A stretch of DNA of 64,000 nt from Phylloscopus collybita (lineage: Eukaryota > Chordata > Aves > Passeriformes > Phylloscopidae): positions 27,693,001-27,757,000 of the forward strand of contig JAJNNQ010000024.1 in assembly GCA_027886175.1 (NCBI GenBank), given 5' to 3'. This document shows positions 44,186-57,951 of the stretch, piece by piece; within the stretch, counting starts at the first letter, position 1, and the number at the start of each line of letters is the position of its first letter. A model generated the notes under the pieces. It was not told the DNA's origin, did no database searches, and saw only the letters and a program-made list of their open reading frames with translations. Both the position numbers and the translations under genes were made by a program.

Positions 44186-47100
44186 GGTCGTCCCACTCCT
44201 TTCTCTTACCCTTTCAGACAAAAAAGCTCTCCTGCTCTTCAGGCAGTCCTTAGCTGTGGACAGGAGGGGCCCTGCAAACATGTGGTTTAGCTTTTTTGAG
44301 GTTGTCTTTTTGTCACCCTCATTCTAGGCCTTTCTGGTCTGCTCTGCCACAGTAAAATGCAAACTCATTTATCACTCCTGAAGGAAGACAGGTAAGTGAT
44401 GCTTTGAACACCTGAAATCTCAAATGATGGGGAGCAAATGCAGCTGGGGAAGTGGTGGAGGGGGGGCAAGTGGGCCATGACTGGAGTGGGAGCAGGTTTT
44501 TCTGCCTCCTGTGTTCTCATAGTTTGCACACAAATTATGAAGTGCAGGATTCACTGCCGAGTTCCTTATTTGGCTCTGGTGGGGAGGAGGAGTGGCAAGA
44601 GGCAGAAAAGCCAGTGCTCCTTGTTTGTGTGGATGCAAGCCTGTGCTCTGCTAAAAAAGGTGCAGGGATCTCACCTCAACAGCATCTCTGGGTGGGGCTT
44701 TCCCCACCGTAACTTTCCATCTCCAGCACACCAAGAGCTCAGAAAGATCAAGCAGCTGTGCCCAAGGAAATGTGGGAGCAGCTTTTTTGTCTAGGTGTTT
44801 TTTGGTGCCCACTCTTCAGGCCAGCCCAGCCCAGCCCAGCTGATCTCCTTGGTGGCTTCAGCTGCTGGGAAAATCCACAGGACGCTGCTCTTCAGTGGAA
44901 AAGAGTGCAGCAGTTGTGAAGATAAGCAGCACAGACATAAATGCCTGTGGAGAGAAACAGCCACATGAGTAAATCTCTGCTTGTGGGGAGACAGATGTAT
45001 TTGGGCTAGAGAGAGCTGAATTAAGGCCTGGGAGGAAGCAGGAAGGGTGGGATGGGGGTGTGCTCTGTTCTGCCTCCTGCCCTCCCTTGATCTCTGCTTT
45101 TGATCTGTCCCTCTCATCCTGCTGGTGCTTTGGCAGTGCCCAGCCCTGCCCTGTTTGCAGGTCAGCTCCTGGAGATGGCCAGGGAAGGGGAACAGTACTG
45201 CTGCTGCCCTGCAGAGCCTGAAATGGGGGTGCAGCCATTGCTGGTCCCCTCCTGCCCATCAGGGGAAGACCGGACTTGTTGGACTGGAGCTGTGGAGGGA
45301 AAGGCTCTGTGGGAGTCGGCCACAGGTGTGTCATGGGAAGGTGTAAGCAGCAGGAATTTGGCATAAACAAGATACTGGGCTTGTCAGGCTCGTTCCAGGC
45401 TCTTAGCCTTGAGAGCTGTGTCTTTACATGTGAGCTCAGCACGCTCTGTTTCATTTCTGGGATAGTGCTGATACCAAATCAACACCTGACTGCTGCCAGT
45501 TGTGGCGCTTTCTGTCCTGCTGTGGGCTGTGGAAGCTGATGGAAGGAACAGGCTTTGCTAGAGGGACCAGTTCCCTTGGCCTTCACCCAGAGCTCACATA
45601 TCTGAATCATAAAGGGCTGTGGTATGTAGCTCAGCAGAAATTAGAGCTGAGGGAGCTGATCTGGTTTGGTCAAGTCTTTTCACTGAAGTTGCACAGACCT
45701 TTGAGGTGTGATGGAGCCTCAGGTGCAACGTTGGGTTACGTGTTACAGACCCAAACCTCTGACAGAAAGGGGATGGAGGTCTTTACTGGAAAAAACCAAC
45801 CACTTGGAGGGACCTGGCATCCTGAACCAGAGGTAAGCACCTTTTGCCTGAGGGACATACTGGACTTGAGGAGGAGATGCCTCTCCTGCAGTGCCCTTCT
45901 TGACCATGTAGGCATAAGACACTGGCTGCCCTGGGACAGCACAGCACCAGCCACTGCTGTGGGTATTTGGTGGCTGAGCTGTGGCTTAATTCATATGAAG
46001 ATTGATTGGCTCTGGTAGGTGATGGGACCAGGCCTCACAGCTGTGGACACTGAGAAAACAGCAGCTGTGGGGAACAAAGTAGAAATCTGTGGGGCAACGG
46101 GGCCACGTGTAGCCAGGGCATAACAAATGGGGGTAAGAAAGGGATTTGTCACCTTCAGCAACTGGGTCCAAAGCCTTGCTTGAAGCGCCAGCAGCACTTC
46201 ACCATGTGATATTGTTAGCTAAATTGATAGTTCAGTGAGACATCTAGCTGTGGAGCTCGGCGAGGCTTCAAACCACAAAACATCTCCTGATGCAACGAAC
46301 TGGATCTGCTGTCTCAGCCCTGGGTCTCCACTCCTGGGAAGTACAGGAGGGGTTGAACTCAAGGGCTTCCAAGGGGTCCTGGAGCTCGGGACAGGTGGTG
46401 TAGGCGCAAGGGAAGGTGATCTCTCCACAGGACATGGTGCCTCACAACAGTGTCCAGGAAGGGAAAGTGTATTGGGAGTTGGCCAAGCAGAGGGTTTTGA
46501 TTTGTCTTTCAACAGCACTCCTGAGTCTGTGTTGGATTGGGAAGGGGATGGGTTTAGGTTACAGGCCTTTCCGGTACTGACAGATAATCCACTGGGGCAA
46601 GGGCATCTGTTCCCTTTTCACGTGTGCATCCATGGACTGCTGGGTCAGGAGGTGCTGAGAGAAAGGAGAGCACTGACCACGAGGTGTCTGCAGAAGCAGG
46701 GATGGCGTAGCGGGGTGATGGCACAGGCATAAATCATCAGCTGTGATAACAGGGTTACCCGAGTTGCACTGAAAAGCTGTAACAAGTGTTACAGCCCTGC
46801 TGAGAACTTCTGTGCTAGTCTGACAGGGTACTAGGAAAGTGGGGACTACCTCAAACAGGAAGGAAGCTGTTTTCCTGTTTGTTCCCATCTCCCTGTCCCT
46901 CTCCATAATGAACTTAGAAAAGGTTGTGGGTTGTTTGGGTTTTTCCCCCCAGTTACTGCTCACATCATAGTCTGTGTTCAGGTCAAGGTGTGCTGCAAAA
47001 CTGCCAGCCTACCCCAAAACTCTGAGCTGATCTCCCCTTCCTCCAAAACCTGGGGACCTCAATGAAGATGTCTGTACAGGACTTGGGGCTTTCTCTGGTT

Positions 47101-50100
47101 CCAGCTCAGTTAACGTGAACAACCTGGGACCCCAGGAGCCCTCCCACAGTGGCACTGCTGCTTGTTGGCCTCCCAAAGCCCGTGGGTCCTGCTGGCAGGA
47201 GGAGGAGAGCAGGTGTTTGCTGCAGAGACCACAGCCAGGACAGAGGGAACAATCAGTCCTTGGGCTCTGCCTGGGCAGCACTAATTACAACTTAAAAGAG
47301 GAAGGAGGAAGGTGACTTTTACCTTGTGGATGTGCATTTGAGGTAGCTCAATGCAACCACCTTGCTTGTGTATAAAAATATGGAGCAAACAGCAAAGCCT
47401 CAAGACAGACAGTAACAAAAGGCAATGTGAAGTCAGTGGAAGAGACCTTAGAGATTAGGGTGTGGGTTTTCCCTCCAGCATCCTTAGGAACATGAAGGCA
47501 CAGAGATTTAAAAAAAAAAAACTGAGACACCACAAATTGCTCTAGGCATGAAGCTACTCTGTAAATTGAAACATTTTAAGTCTCTTCCAAAGGCAAGAAT
47601 CAGGGTTACAAATGCTTAAACATCTAGTCTTGGTTGTCTTTCTTTTCCCCTGTTTATTTATTTTCTTATTATTTAAAAAGGGAGCAGAAATGAAAAGTGG
47701 ACGCATGGGGAGAAGGGAGATGCGTTTGACAAAACCCATTTGACTCAGCCTTTTTGAAAGTTTTAAGAGACATTCAGAATGTTATGGCTCTTTGGACGTC
47801 TCCTCAGCACAGGTCAGATGCTGTGGGCATGCTTTAGAAGAGGGAACAAGAAGGAGCTGATTATATCTGGGCCACAGATGTGAAATAGACCTGCAAACCT
47901 TTTAGCTTCTATTTTGTAAAAGCTCATTCTTGAATAGTCATAATACCAGATCCTACAGCTGATTATAATTTTGCTTTGTAAGTGATTGTGAGAAACTGGT
48001 TTAGTAATTCAGTAACTAGACTGTGGGAAGCTGTGCAAATTCCTTCAGCAACTTCATTTTGTGGGGACTAAAATGTTCCTCAAACATTTAGCTACTTTTG
48101 TTGTTCCATAACCTCTCTCTTGGTCACTAGCAGGAGCAGGACTTTGAATGTTGAATTGAGTTTTAAAGCAAAAGTCAAAATCTGACACCAGGCAAATTTC
48201 AGGGCTGCTCTCTGGTCAAACATCACTTTATTTTTCAACCGTGTTACTGAGGGAGGGACCTGATGCAGGCAGGGCTTTCTCCAAATCCAAAAGCATGTGA
48301 GGTTGCCCATGGCTATTTAAGTGATTTACCACCCACGACCAAGGGAGGGCTCAGTCAGGACAGCCACTGGTAGTCTGGCAGGGAGGTGGCTCTCTGGCTG
48401 CTCCAGCACACTCAGCTCCTTTAACCCTCAAGGCTTATTTCTTGTATGTGAAGCAGACACTTGTCTTCTGCTCAGGTGGTGTGGTGGTGGGATTGCTGGT
48501 GGCACTGGGTGTTACTGATCTCTTCCCACAGGGACAGCAGTCAGGGCTTGCTTGCAGGGTGGTGGTTCCTCATCTAGATTTTGGGACAGTGGGAAAAGAG
48601 GTCCACCAAAAAAATTCTGCTGCTTCTGCCCAGGCTGGTGAAATGGCTTTTCCTTCAGTATGTCCCACCCATCTCCCCTCAGAATAAAAGCCAGTGACAA
48701 CCTTGTCTGGACATCTTTCTCCTCAGAAAGGAAATGTCCCTCTGCACGTTCCGAGCTGTGGGGAGCCAGCACAGGCAGTTTGTAGCAGTGGTGTGAGGGA
48801 GGGTGCTGTCTCCCTGGGGAGGGGAAGGGCTCTGAGACCCTCACTATCATATGCTGTGGGGATGGGTTGAGAAGAAGAGGAAGATGGACTGCATAGAAAT
48901 GAAGAGAGAAAATAAATTCGGGGAGCCAGTGAGGGTCAGAAGAGTAGTGAAAAAGCTGTTTTCTTGTTTTCCATAGCATTAGGGACCTTTGAGTGCTTTG
49001 CTGATCCCCTTTATCACAGGGGCTTGGCAAGAGAAAGCACAAGGGGGGGAGGCACCGGAAGGATCTTTGCTTCCATCCCAAAGGCAGTTTGTAATCTGAT
49101 TCCTGAAATGGGTCTTCAAGCTGCGAGGAAGCTCTGTAGATTTTTTTTTTCCTTTCCCTCCTTTAAATAGCTTAGCACCTTTTAAACCTGGCAGAGTGTT
49201 CTGGGAGCTGGGCTGAGACTCTGCCCTGGGCCCTGCCCCATGGTCCCCATTGTCATCAGATGTCATCTTGTGCCAAAGAGGTGTGAGAGTCATCCCACAC
49301 TGTCCTGCAGGGGTACTGACCAGCCAAGGGCTGCTTTGCTCGAGGTCAATGGTACAAGGGAGTGGGGAGAAGGCAGGGGATGCTGCAGTGCAGTGGGCTG
49401 ACCCAGAGTCTTGGGTCTCAGGTAGGACACAGTCCTGCTGGCACAGCTTGTTGCAAGGTCAGTTATCTGTCCTGCTGTGCTCTGTGTTTCCAGTTTCTAG
49501 CAGCTGGTCTTGCACTGCATGGCATGGATGTACCTGGGGTGTGAAAGCAGCCAGGAGGCAGGGAGCTTTGCCTCAGGGGCCTGGAGTACTTCTTGCCTGC
49601 TTGCCCATCCTCCTCTTCATCCCCCCAGGTCCAGCAACTGGCTGTGTGTGGGACTTCCTCAAAGCCAAAGCTTTGCTGCAGTGGAGAGGAATCCAGATGC
49701 AATCTTGGCCTCTTTTCACAAGACTGTAAGTCAGTGGCAGCTGGGAAGTGATATGTTCCTGTCTAATTAATTATTTTCCTGGGAATAAAAGGTGATGTTT
49801 TCTGTTTGGTGTCTGTGATGAATCAATCATTCCTTTAGGTATGATGTGCAGACAGACATGGAGAAGCAGCCGTGTCCTTGGCTCTGTGTTCACGTTGGTG
49901 TCTGGCGGAGCAGCTTCATTCTGGGATGGAAGCAGCAGAGATCTCTGGTTTCACTAGGGGGCCGTTCCTTTCCCAAGGGAGACAGGAGACTCATCACTCC
50001 TCAGAAACATCACAAAAACTGCTGACCCTGAAAACACGGAGTAATCTGCGATTTCCAGAGTGCCTCCCTTGTCCTTTCCTCCTGCAGCTGTTTCCCAAGA

Positions 50101-53100
50101 GTTGACATAAACTCAGAGCACTTCTGGGTTCACATCAGCGACTGCTGCAAAGGCAGAAACTTTCTCCTCCATGCTGCAGTAATAGAGCTGAGAGCTGTTG
50201 CTCCTGATGGGTTTCCTTCTGCCTTGGTTGTTGCCCATGAGCAGCACAGGATGAGCTGTGGTACACATCCCAAACAAACCCCTTGGCTGTGCCCTCCAGC
50301 CCTGTGTCTGGGGACTGGGAGGAGGTGCTGCATAACTTGGTGTTCTTGCCACATATCACATGTTAGGAGGATCCTCACTGTCACCGGGGACAGATAAGGC
50401 CAGGTTTTGGAGTACTTTGGGTATTAATTTGTCAGTGGTGGGTTAATGGTCACTCAATGATCTTAGGGCTCTTTTCCAACCAAAATGATTGGATGATTCT
50501 GTGAAGAAATTGATCAGCTTTACGCACTCATGGTTGGAGGAGGGCAAAATACAATTCCTGTCTTTATCTGTATAAAGACCTTTCCATTATGTCTAGTTAA
50601 CGTGCTGGAGCAAAAGAACTCTTTGTGAAGAGAGACATGCTTGTTAAGCACTGTGCTGCCCACGTACACAAATTTATATTTTTTTAACAAAGGGGGTTTT
50701 TTGCAGGTTCCTCATCCAACTGTGCTGACTTTTTCTTCTCAGTGTATAGTGGGCAGGGTTAGGCTGGCTTTGCTTCTCAGGGCCCCCAGTGCCTTTCAAA
50801 TGCCAGATGTTCCTACTTGTGACAGAGGAGCCCAGGAGCACCTGGGCCTGGGGTTCTGTGTGTCATCCCCACACCACTGTCTTACCCATCCCTGCAAGCA
50901 AAACACTCAAATTCAAGCTGCCATCTCCTCCACAAGGGGCATTTCATCATTTAGCAGGTTGGTTATGAGGATTTTGGGGCAGATGGGGTGTTACGGGTAA
51001 ATGGGAAAGGCTTTGCTGCCTACCCATCCTTATTGCTGCAGTCCTTCCTCTGTGGCAGGGTTTTCCTAACTTTTAATGTGATTGTCCCAAAAGCTGGCAA
51101 TAAACAATTCCTGTTTGTGGGCAAGGACAATGATGAGAACTGTAATGGTGGACTGAGGGAAGAGAGAAAGTGCAGCCTGATCCCTGGAACTGTGAAGGAG
51201 TGGCAGCTGTAGGATTAGCTCTTTCTTGCATAACTCAAGGGAAACTTTCCATAAACCACTGGCACCACTCCCCAGTATGAGTTCAGCCTCTACACTTCGA
51301 CATTAATGATTTCTTTTCCCCCTGGAGGTTTATTGCTTTGAAGTGTTTAAGTGCCTGTGAAACACCTGTGCACTTGAACACGTCCCTGGTGCTGTTTGCA
51401 TGGTCTACCTGCTCTGCTGGGGTAATCTGTGCCTCTCAGAGCATCTAGAGTGGGGCATGTCAGAACAGAGGGGCATCCACAGTGGGAGAGGGGCACATAG
51501 AAAGCACTTAGGCAATCGGCATGTCTGGAGATTGTGCCAGTTAGGAAAGGCACTAGAGGAGCTGTTCATTATTCTTCATGCTTGGCGTGACTGATGAGCA
51601 GGTGCATGGCCAGTGCAGGCAGTTACCTTATGCAGGGTGAAAGTGTGCATGGTTTGCTCCTGGGAATAGCCCAAAGCTAAAGATAAGCTAGTTCTTTACT
51701 CAGGTCAGTAGCTGTCCAGTGATCATGGGCCAGGAGACCACCAGAGGGCTACTTCTGCCTCTTCTTCTTGCTCCTTACCAGAGCAGGGGAATGAGACCTT
51801 GAGTCCTGCTCCCTCCCTCTCTGAGATGGGGTCCTCCAGGAAACTTCTTGAGAAAAAAGCAGAAGGAGAGTGCTGGGCACCCTGTCAGCCAGCAGAGAGT
51901 TGGGTGTGAGTGAAGAGAGGAGGAGACCTCCATGCTGAGAGCACTCTGGATTTCAAAACTTTTGAAAGTTATTCATCACGCCAGAGCAACCACTTGATTG
52001 TTCTCCCTGCAAAAACTTGATTCATCCTCCAGGCAATCACAAGAAAGCACAGAAGAGAAAATGGTTGACCTGGGGGCTTTGCTGCCTTGTCTATTCTTCT
52101 AATAGGCTGTATCTGAAAAGCACACGTTGAGGGTTTGATGCTCAACAAGGAGGAGCTAACTTGGCCTACAGTCATCTCCCATGTTAGCACAGTATTCATT
52201 CAAGTGCACAGAGACAGAGAGAAATCCAGCTATGTGTTGTTCATACTGTCATTTTCCACCAAGGGGATATGGCACACATGGGAACATATCAATACTTCAG
52301 CTTTTTTATACCAGTATAAATTTCAAATTTCAAATTTCTATTTTAGCTAATGTAGAGAGAAAGAGTCAAAGAAACTGATCAACAGGTCAGAAAAAAAAAT
52401 CTATAAAATCTTGCTTTGCAGTTCATCTGATAAAGGAAATATATAGCGTGTAAACCTTGTTTCTCATCAGGCTGATTCACATTTGTGTAACTCTGATTTT
52501 TCTGTCCCTCGCACGGTTATTTCACCTCACATCATGTACCTCTGCCATAAGCCGGTATAAGGATGGTCAGAACAATGGTTTTGGTTTGTAGCAAGAGAGG
52601 AGATGTGTACACTACCTACGCTAGCAACTCTGAACAACTGGAGAACATCTTTATAAATGTATTCATAAAGATAAAACCATCTCCTAACTCTCCATTCATT
52701 ACACTATTGCCAAACATAAGAAGCTAAGACAATTGAAATCTGCCAGTATGGGAAAGCAGGGAGACCTAATGCTGTCACAGTGACCTGCACATGGATGGTG
52801 CTGCTCTCACCAGGACCGTGGTACGGACCCTTGGCTTTGTGAGTGATCCCCTTGACTGCAAACTGGCACCCTGAGATCCTTAGCCTGCAGTCAAAAGAGG
52901 CTTCTCACATGGGATATCTGAATCTCTAAGCAGGGAGTAACTGTGCAACTCAATACTCAAAAGCCAAACAGTTTGAATCTCTCTGCTGCTCACACCCCAA
53001 TGCACCTCGTTCACTCTCTGTTTGGATAGATGCGTTCCCTCCCAACATCTTGATCATGGGAAAAGATGCAACACGGGCTTTGGGTGAAGAGTCAGCAAAA

Positions 53101-53544
53101 GCTGGAAGGTCATGGGGAATAGGAATGCTTCAGGGTGGGTCCCTGTGGATATTTCCATTGACTTGGCTCAGTGCCATGATCTTCAGACTCAGTGGTTTGG
53201 ACTGGCATTGGGCTCAGAGCTGGACCAGCCCATCCAGTGGTTCAGGAACTCATGAGCTTTGTGTCATATCAGGCCTCCTGTAGTGACTCCAGCTGTGGCC
53301 TGAGCTTCCAAGAAGAAAGAGGTTCAGACAGGGGACCCAGTGTTTGGTTTTGCATTGCACTGCCAGACAAGAATATCCTGTCGTTATGTGGAATCACTGA
53401 AAACTTTAATAGCATCCCTAAAACCTCCCTCCCCTCCCAAAGCATTTTTCTGGCTCTTAGCATGTTAGGGAGTAGCTACAGACTCCCACAGCAGAACTTG
53501 CAGGATTGAGTGGTCTTGGCAGAGTAGCTGCAAAGGGCATTGTG
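44186..53544. other. Intergenic region between convergent VANGL1 and CASQ2
   Basis: About 9.4 kb separates the two inferred 3' ends. I see no conserved coding exon, RNA gene or long transposon. The open frames, up to 198 codons at 44858-45454, lie in GC-rich stretches without recognisable protein features. A CR1-like 3' remnant lies at about 50385-50506. AATAAA motifs at about 48692 and 49784 could serve read-through VANGL1 transcripts. Confidence 0.6.
50385..50506 (+). mobile_element. CR1-like LINE 3' remnant, sense
   Basis: AATGATCTTAGGGCTCTTTT followed by CCAACCAAAATGATTGGATG and ATTCTGTGAAG matches a diverged CR1 3' terminus (GATCTTARGGTCTCTTCCAACC, then ATTCTRTGA). The upstream boundary is uncertain. 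Confidence 0.65.
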
Positions 53545-53550
53545 TTTAAT
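53545..53550 (-). terminator. CASQ2: Candidate CASQ2 polyadenylation signal (ATTAAA)
   Basis: The minus-strand hexamer ATTAAA lies 450 nt downstream of the stop codon. It is a common variant signal, but other candidates lie further on, such as an ATTAAA near 53403 and an AATAAA near 51329. This choice is tentative. Confidence 0.35.
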
Positions 53551-53999
53551 AAAAGGGCTAAACTTTACAGTTAGGTTTTTCCCTATGTCTTGAAGTGAGA
53601 TTTGGTCTTTGGATGTTAAGTGCTGGGCTGATGAACACAGAAAATACAAACTGGCTCCCTGCGTCCCTCTGGCAGCAAGCAGGCAGGCACTTTTCTCCTG
53701 CCCTGGGACACTCGGGGCAGATTCCCTGCAGATTCCTACTGTCCTTACTAAGGAGGCATGATTGGCAGCGGTGCTGGGGGCCTGCAGGTGCTGCCCTCCG
53801 CAGGGGCAGTCCCGGTGGCTCAGCACCGCTGGGAATCAGGCGAGGGGGTCCCGGCAAGGGCGAGGGCAGGGGGAGCGGGGCCGGGGAAAGAGGAGCAGCG
53901 GTGCTCTTGCTGATGCTCAAACATAAGTCTTCCAATGGAGGGACCTGCTGCAGGGCGAGGGCTCTCGGGCCCCACAAGTCAAACTGCACCGAGCCACAG

Positions 54000-54209
54000 T
54001 TAGTCATCATCATCGTCATCGTCATCATCGTCGTCATCGTCATCATCGTCATCATCATCGTCATCATCGTCGTCATCATCGTCATCTTCATCGTCATCAT
54101 CATCTTCAGTATTTATCTTCCCAGAAAGCACGTCCTCTATCCAGTCCTCCAGCTCCTCGGCTGTGGGCAGGTCGTCATCATCTCTGATGTCCATCCAGAT
54201 GCTGTCAGC
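54000..54209 (-). CDS. CASQ2: CASQ2 terminal coding exon with poly-aspartate tail
   Basis: The exon starts after TCCCCACAG and encodes [19 protein letters not shown], then [16 protein letters not shown], and an acidic tail of five Asp, one Glu and 28 uninterrupted Asp before TAA (54000-54002). This part completes the third thioredoxin-like domain and the calcium-binding C-terminal tail. The Asp run uses 17 GAT and 11 GAC codons in irregular order. The mammalian tail I recall is broken by Asn, Ser and Glu. A 213-codon Ile/Val-rich frame on the plus strand is only the antisense of this tract. Confidence 0.95.
   Translation of the reverse strand, partial: ADSIWMDIRDDDDLPTAEELEDWIEDVLSGKINTEDDDDDEDDDDDDDDDDDDDDDDDDDDDDDDDDDD
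54003..54104. repeat. CASQ2: GAY trinucleotide tract encoding the CASQ2 acidic tail
   Basis: On the plus strand this is a mixture of ATC and GTC triplets with one TTC at 54087-54089. It is a coding repeat that could expand or contract in frame, though the mixing of synonymous codons limits slippage. Confidence 0.9.
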
Positions 54210-57200
54210 CTGTGGGGACAGGAGATGAGGGGTTAGCTGCCCTCGGGGACATGGGGAAGAGGTGGGGGACATGGCTACTGGGGGGTGAGGGCTGGAGCAC
54301 GGGTGGGATGCAGGGCATTGGCTCCCTCTTTCTACAGCCTGTGGCCAGGCCATGCACTGGGATCACCACTGCCCCCTGGAGTGCCACAGGTTTACAGGGG
54401 TGTGTGGAGCTGTGTGCCCTGATGAGGTGTGTGCTCGCTGCCTATACCTGTGAGCAGGAGCGTTGCCCACCTGATGCATTCCTCTCTCTGTCTGGACAGT
54501 TCTGTACACTCCATATACACTCTATATGAAGAGATATCAAAGAGACCTCTGCCAGCACCCACTGCATCACCCTGGTTTGCAGGATATCTACTGCTTCCAG
54601 TGTTTCCCTCCTTCCATCTAGAGCCCTTCTGGGACCTCTTCCTTGGAGCCTTCACAACCCCGTGCCAGCACCCTTTCTCCCCAACCTCTTTGACAATCAC
54701 CTTTGCCTCAGGACCTTGCTCTGGACTCTCCATGTGTGATAATGGTTCCTGGTCTTGGAAGACCCTTCCCTTAGATCACCTCAGCCATGCTCCCATGCAT
54801 GGCTGCGATGGCACACTGTGCATCTCAGCTGAAGTGTGGTGACAAACCCCAATGCCCGGGGCTGCAGGTGCCCCTGCTCTTTACCTCCGGCTGTCATTAC
54901 TTCCATAAACCAAAGGGGATGGGAGAACTCAGTATGAAGAAAATGAAAAATTTGTGACTGTTACCCAGGGACAGCAAGCTTATTTGGTCTCTGAGGTCTA
55001 GAAATGAAAGGTTTCCTCTCTGCTTTGCTACAGGTTCCTTGGGTAAATGCCTGGATAAGCTCCTTTCCGTTCACTGTCTCCCCTCCATAAAACAGGATCA
55101 GCCTCCTGTTTTGCTGAGGCACTTTGAGGTTATCTCATTCAGCTTTTGATGTTGCAGAAGCATCTTCGCATATCAGAAGATAACTACCAGCTTTTGCAAA
55201 TGCATCCAGCTCTCTTCCCTGTCTGTGGTACTTAATTCTCTTTGATTTATGGCTTGCTTAAAAGCCAGACCAATTTCTGCTCAAGGAAAGCTCTGTCTCC
55301 CATACAACATTTTCCTCCTAAATCATCAAAACTGTAAAAAAAAGAATCCTGGAAAGGCACGCAGGTCTTACTTCACTCAAATGTTCATGTCTCTAACCTC
55401 AGGACTGTTCGTGTGGCAAAAAAGTGACACTTTTAAATAATGGAAAGAGGAGTGGCCCCCTTTCACCTTGAGAAGGTGCTGTGCAAATAAAACAGTGATA
55501 TTTTGCAGAGCATCATGGCCCTGGTCCTGAGCCACAGTCACCACAATGTGATGAGCCAGTTGGGACTGCTGGGAGCTCTGGTGTTTGCATTGGCAGGTTT
55601 TTACAGAAGTGATGGGGTCACGAGGGTTATGTCCACTGAAACCAACAGCAGTGTTTATTTTCACTCTGTTGTGTAAGTCCCACTTTGTACCTATGTAACT
55701 TGGCTGAATGCAGTGATGTAACACTGAAATAACAAAATGAGCTCAATGTTTGTTTTAGATATCACCTGCCAACCTAGAACTTCCTTAAATCTCTTGAGAG
55801 AGATAAAAAAGGACTTAAGAGGAATGAAATAAAACCTGCAAACACTGTAATCAACAACCTGAAACATTTACTGTATGAAAGCCAGATAATGCATGAGTTT
55901 TTACAGGTCTCTGAGTGGCTGCTGCATAATAAGGCATAGGTTCTCACTTAATTCTGCTTTCTATATGACTCTCATGCTGCTGACAATCCTACTTCCATGA
56001 ACTTCCATTGATTGCAGTTTAACGTAGCTTTGACATGACTTAAACATGACCAGTCACAGTAAATATAATGAAGGGAGACACTGTATTAAGGGCATAAGTA
56101 TTAAGGGCATAAGTCTAGGAGACTTGGGCTCTCTTTCTGGCTTGTCCATTCATTTCTCTCACGATCTTAGGTGACAAGTGCTATTTCAGCCCTTTTTCCT
56201 TTTGCCTCTCCCTTAACAATTCTGCTAAGAGGCGTCAACTCACTGGGTCTTCACTCTCTAGGTGTCTGCCCCATGGCCTGGTGGAGTACTGCTCTATTAC
56301 AGGCAAAAAGCTCACATGCAGCCAGGGCTGAAACTACTCTGTGACTCCCAAGTCAGCGCCTCAACCCCCTCAGTGGCACAAGCAAGATCCAGGGGCTCTG
56401 CTTTCTTCACAACACCACTGCTTTGCCTTCCCCACCATGACTCCCATCTATAGCCTTGCAGCATCTGTTATAACAGGAGGCACAACCCTTGCTGTCCCTC
56501 TTTTTTCTGGGGTAGTACAGGAGACAGGATGTGGAGGCTGGAAGCAAGGTCATTTGAGCCAAATGAGCAGCCAGCCCCACACACTTGGCCCAATTTTAAG
56601 TCCCTTGCTACTCTCTTCTGATGAAACATCAAGTTCACTTATGACTCAAATTTCAAACAAGAAGTCAAGCACCAATTTACAAACACTTCTGCAGTGGAGA
56701 GATTTCTGCTTCCAAAGACACTTACATACCCACACAGGTTCATTTTAAAGAGATTAAAACAAACACCCAGCACTTAAACATTAAAAATAAACTAAGGCAA
56801 TAGGTGAGCCAGGCAGGAGCATGCTGCATTACAGGCTCTCTGATCATCTGGACTGTCATTGCCAGAAAGAGGAAAGAAAGGTTTCTCTCTGTGTCAGGGC
56901 TGTGAAGCATGTTACATTGCACTCAGCAGCTCTACTGGTGAGGGTCAGATGGGTGCCTCTCCCACCTGCCTTAAAAACTCAGATTGTGTGGGCAACACGA
57001 GATCAGTCCCATGGCTTTCTGGCTTGAAGGCAACCACAGTGAAAACAGTGAAAACAAAAAATAGTGCTAGAAAGTTGTCCCAATAGCATAGCTGTGGCTG
57101 CTGTGGGTACTGATGCTTCCTCAGCTGTGCCAAAGTAGCACCTGCCTCTGCAGGTCTCCCTCTGCAGCTGCTGCCTGTGGGATGGTGTGGAAACCTTCAC

Positions 57201-57951
57201 TGCCACCAGGTGTGGGGCAGACAGGTCTCCTCTTCCCACCCAAATTCCTCCAGCAGTACCTGGAGCAGCACAGCAGTGCCTGGAGGGGACGAGGGCCTGG
57301 ATGAACTGCAGTGCACCCTCCTTTCCACAGCAGGTTCCCTTGATTACCAGTTTATGCTGTACTTCTCCTAAGGCTGTGTATTTATTTAGCTTTTTTCAGG
57401 CTGTGCAGTTTCTCCTGTCATCTGTTGGGGACAATCTTTCCCTCCTACACTCAAGCTGTGCCCTTTTGCTTCTGCAGAAAAACACAACCTCCTTTTCCTC
57501 CTCTTCTCCTCCCCTAAGCATGGCTTTCTTTTCCCCCTACACACGTTTTTTCTCAACAAAGCCACCAAGCTGTCAGAGCAGGGAATGGACAAAGGTGTCT
57601 GCTGTGAGCTGGGGTGGGAATGCAAGATCTTAAAACCAGAACTGGGCAAAGCCCTGAATCCAAGGCCACAGAGGCTGGTGCTGTCCTCAGCAGATGTGGT
57701 TTGTGTGTAATATGGCAGCAGAAACACACTCAGACTTAAGCCCACAAGCCCAGCCTTGGAGGTGTTAGAAATCCTGTGGCAGGTGTTACAAACTCTTGGT
57801 GAGTTCCTCCTATTTTTTTTCCCCAGGGGAAAAGCCTGTTCTACCTGCACTTAACAGTGGAACTCCCACTGATTCCAGTGTACCTCAGCACCCAACCTTT
57901 CCAGCACCCCAATTTTGGGATCACTGAATTTTCTGGGCACGTGCTACTCAC
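54210..57951 (-). other. CASQ2: CASQ2 last intron
   Basis: This 3.7-kb intron has a GTGAGT donor (57951 downward) and a TCCCCACAG acceptor (54210 upward). It includes a 15-bp tandem duplication near 56093-56124. No mobile element or extra exon was recognised. Confidence 0.85.

Noticed and set aside
44858..45454. 198-codon minus-strand ORF in the intergenic region
   Set aside because: No homology or splice context, in a GC-rich stretch where open frames arise by chance.
48512..49081. 189-codon minus-strand ORF
   Set aside because: No recognisable domain or conserved motif. Treated as chance.
53595..54236. 213-codon plus-strand ORF with a long Ile/Val run
   Set aside because: It is the antisense of the CASQ2 GAT/GAC tract. 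The Ile/Val residues come from ATC/GTC triplets, and the minus-strand reading matches CASQ2.
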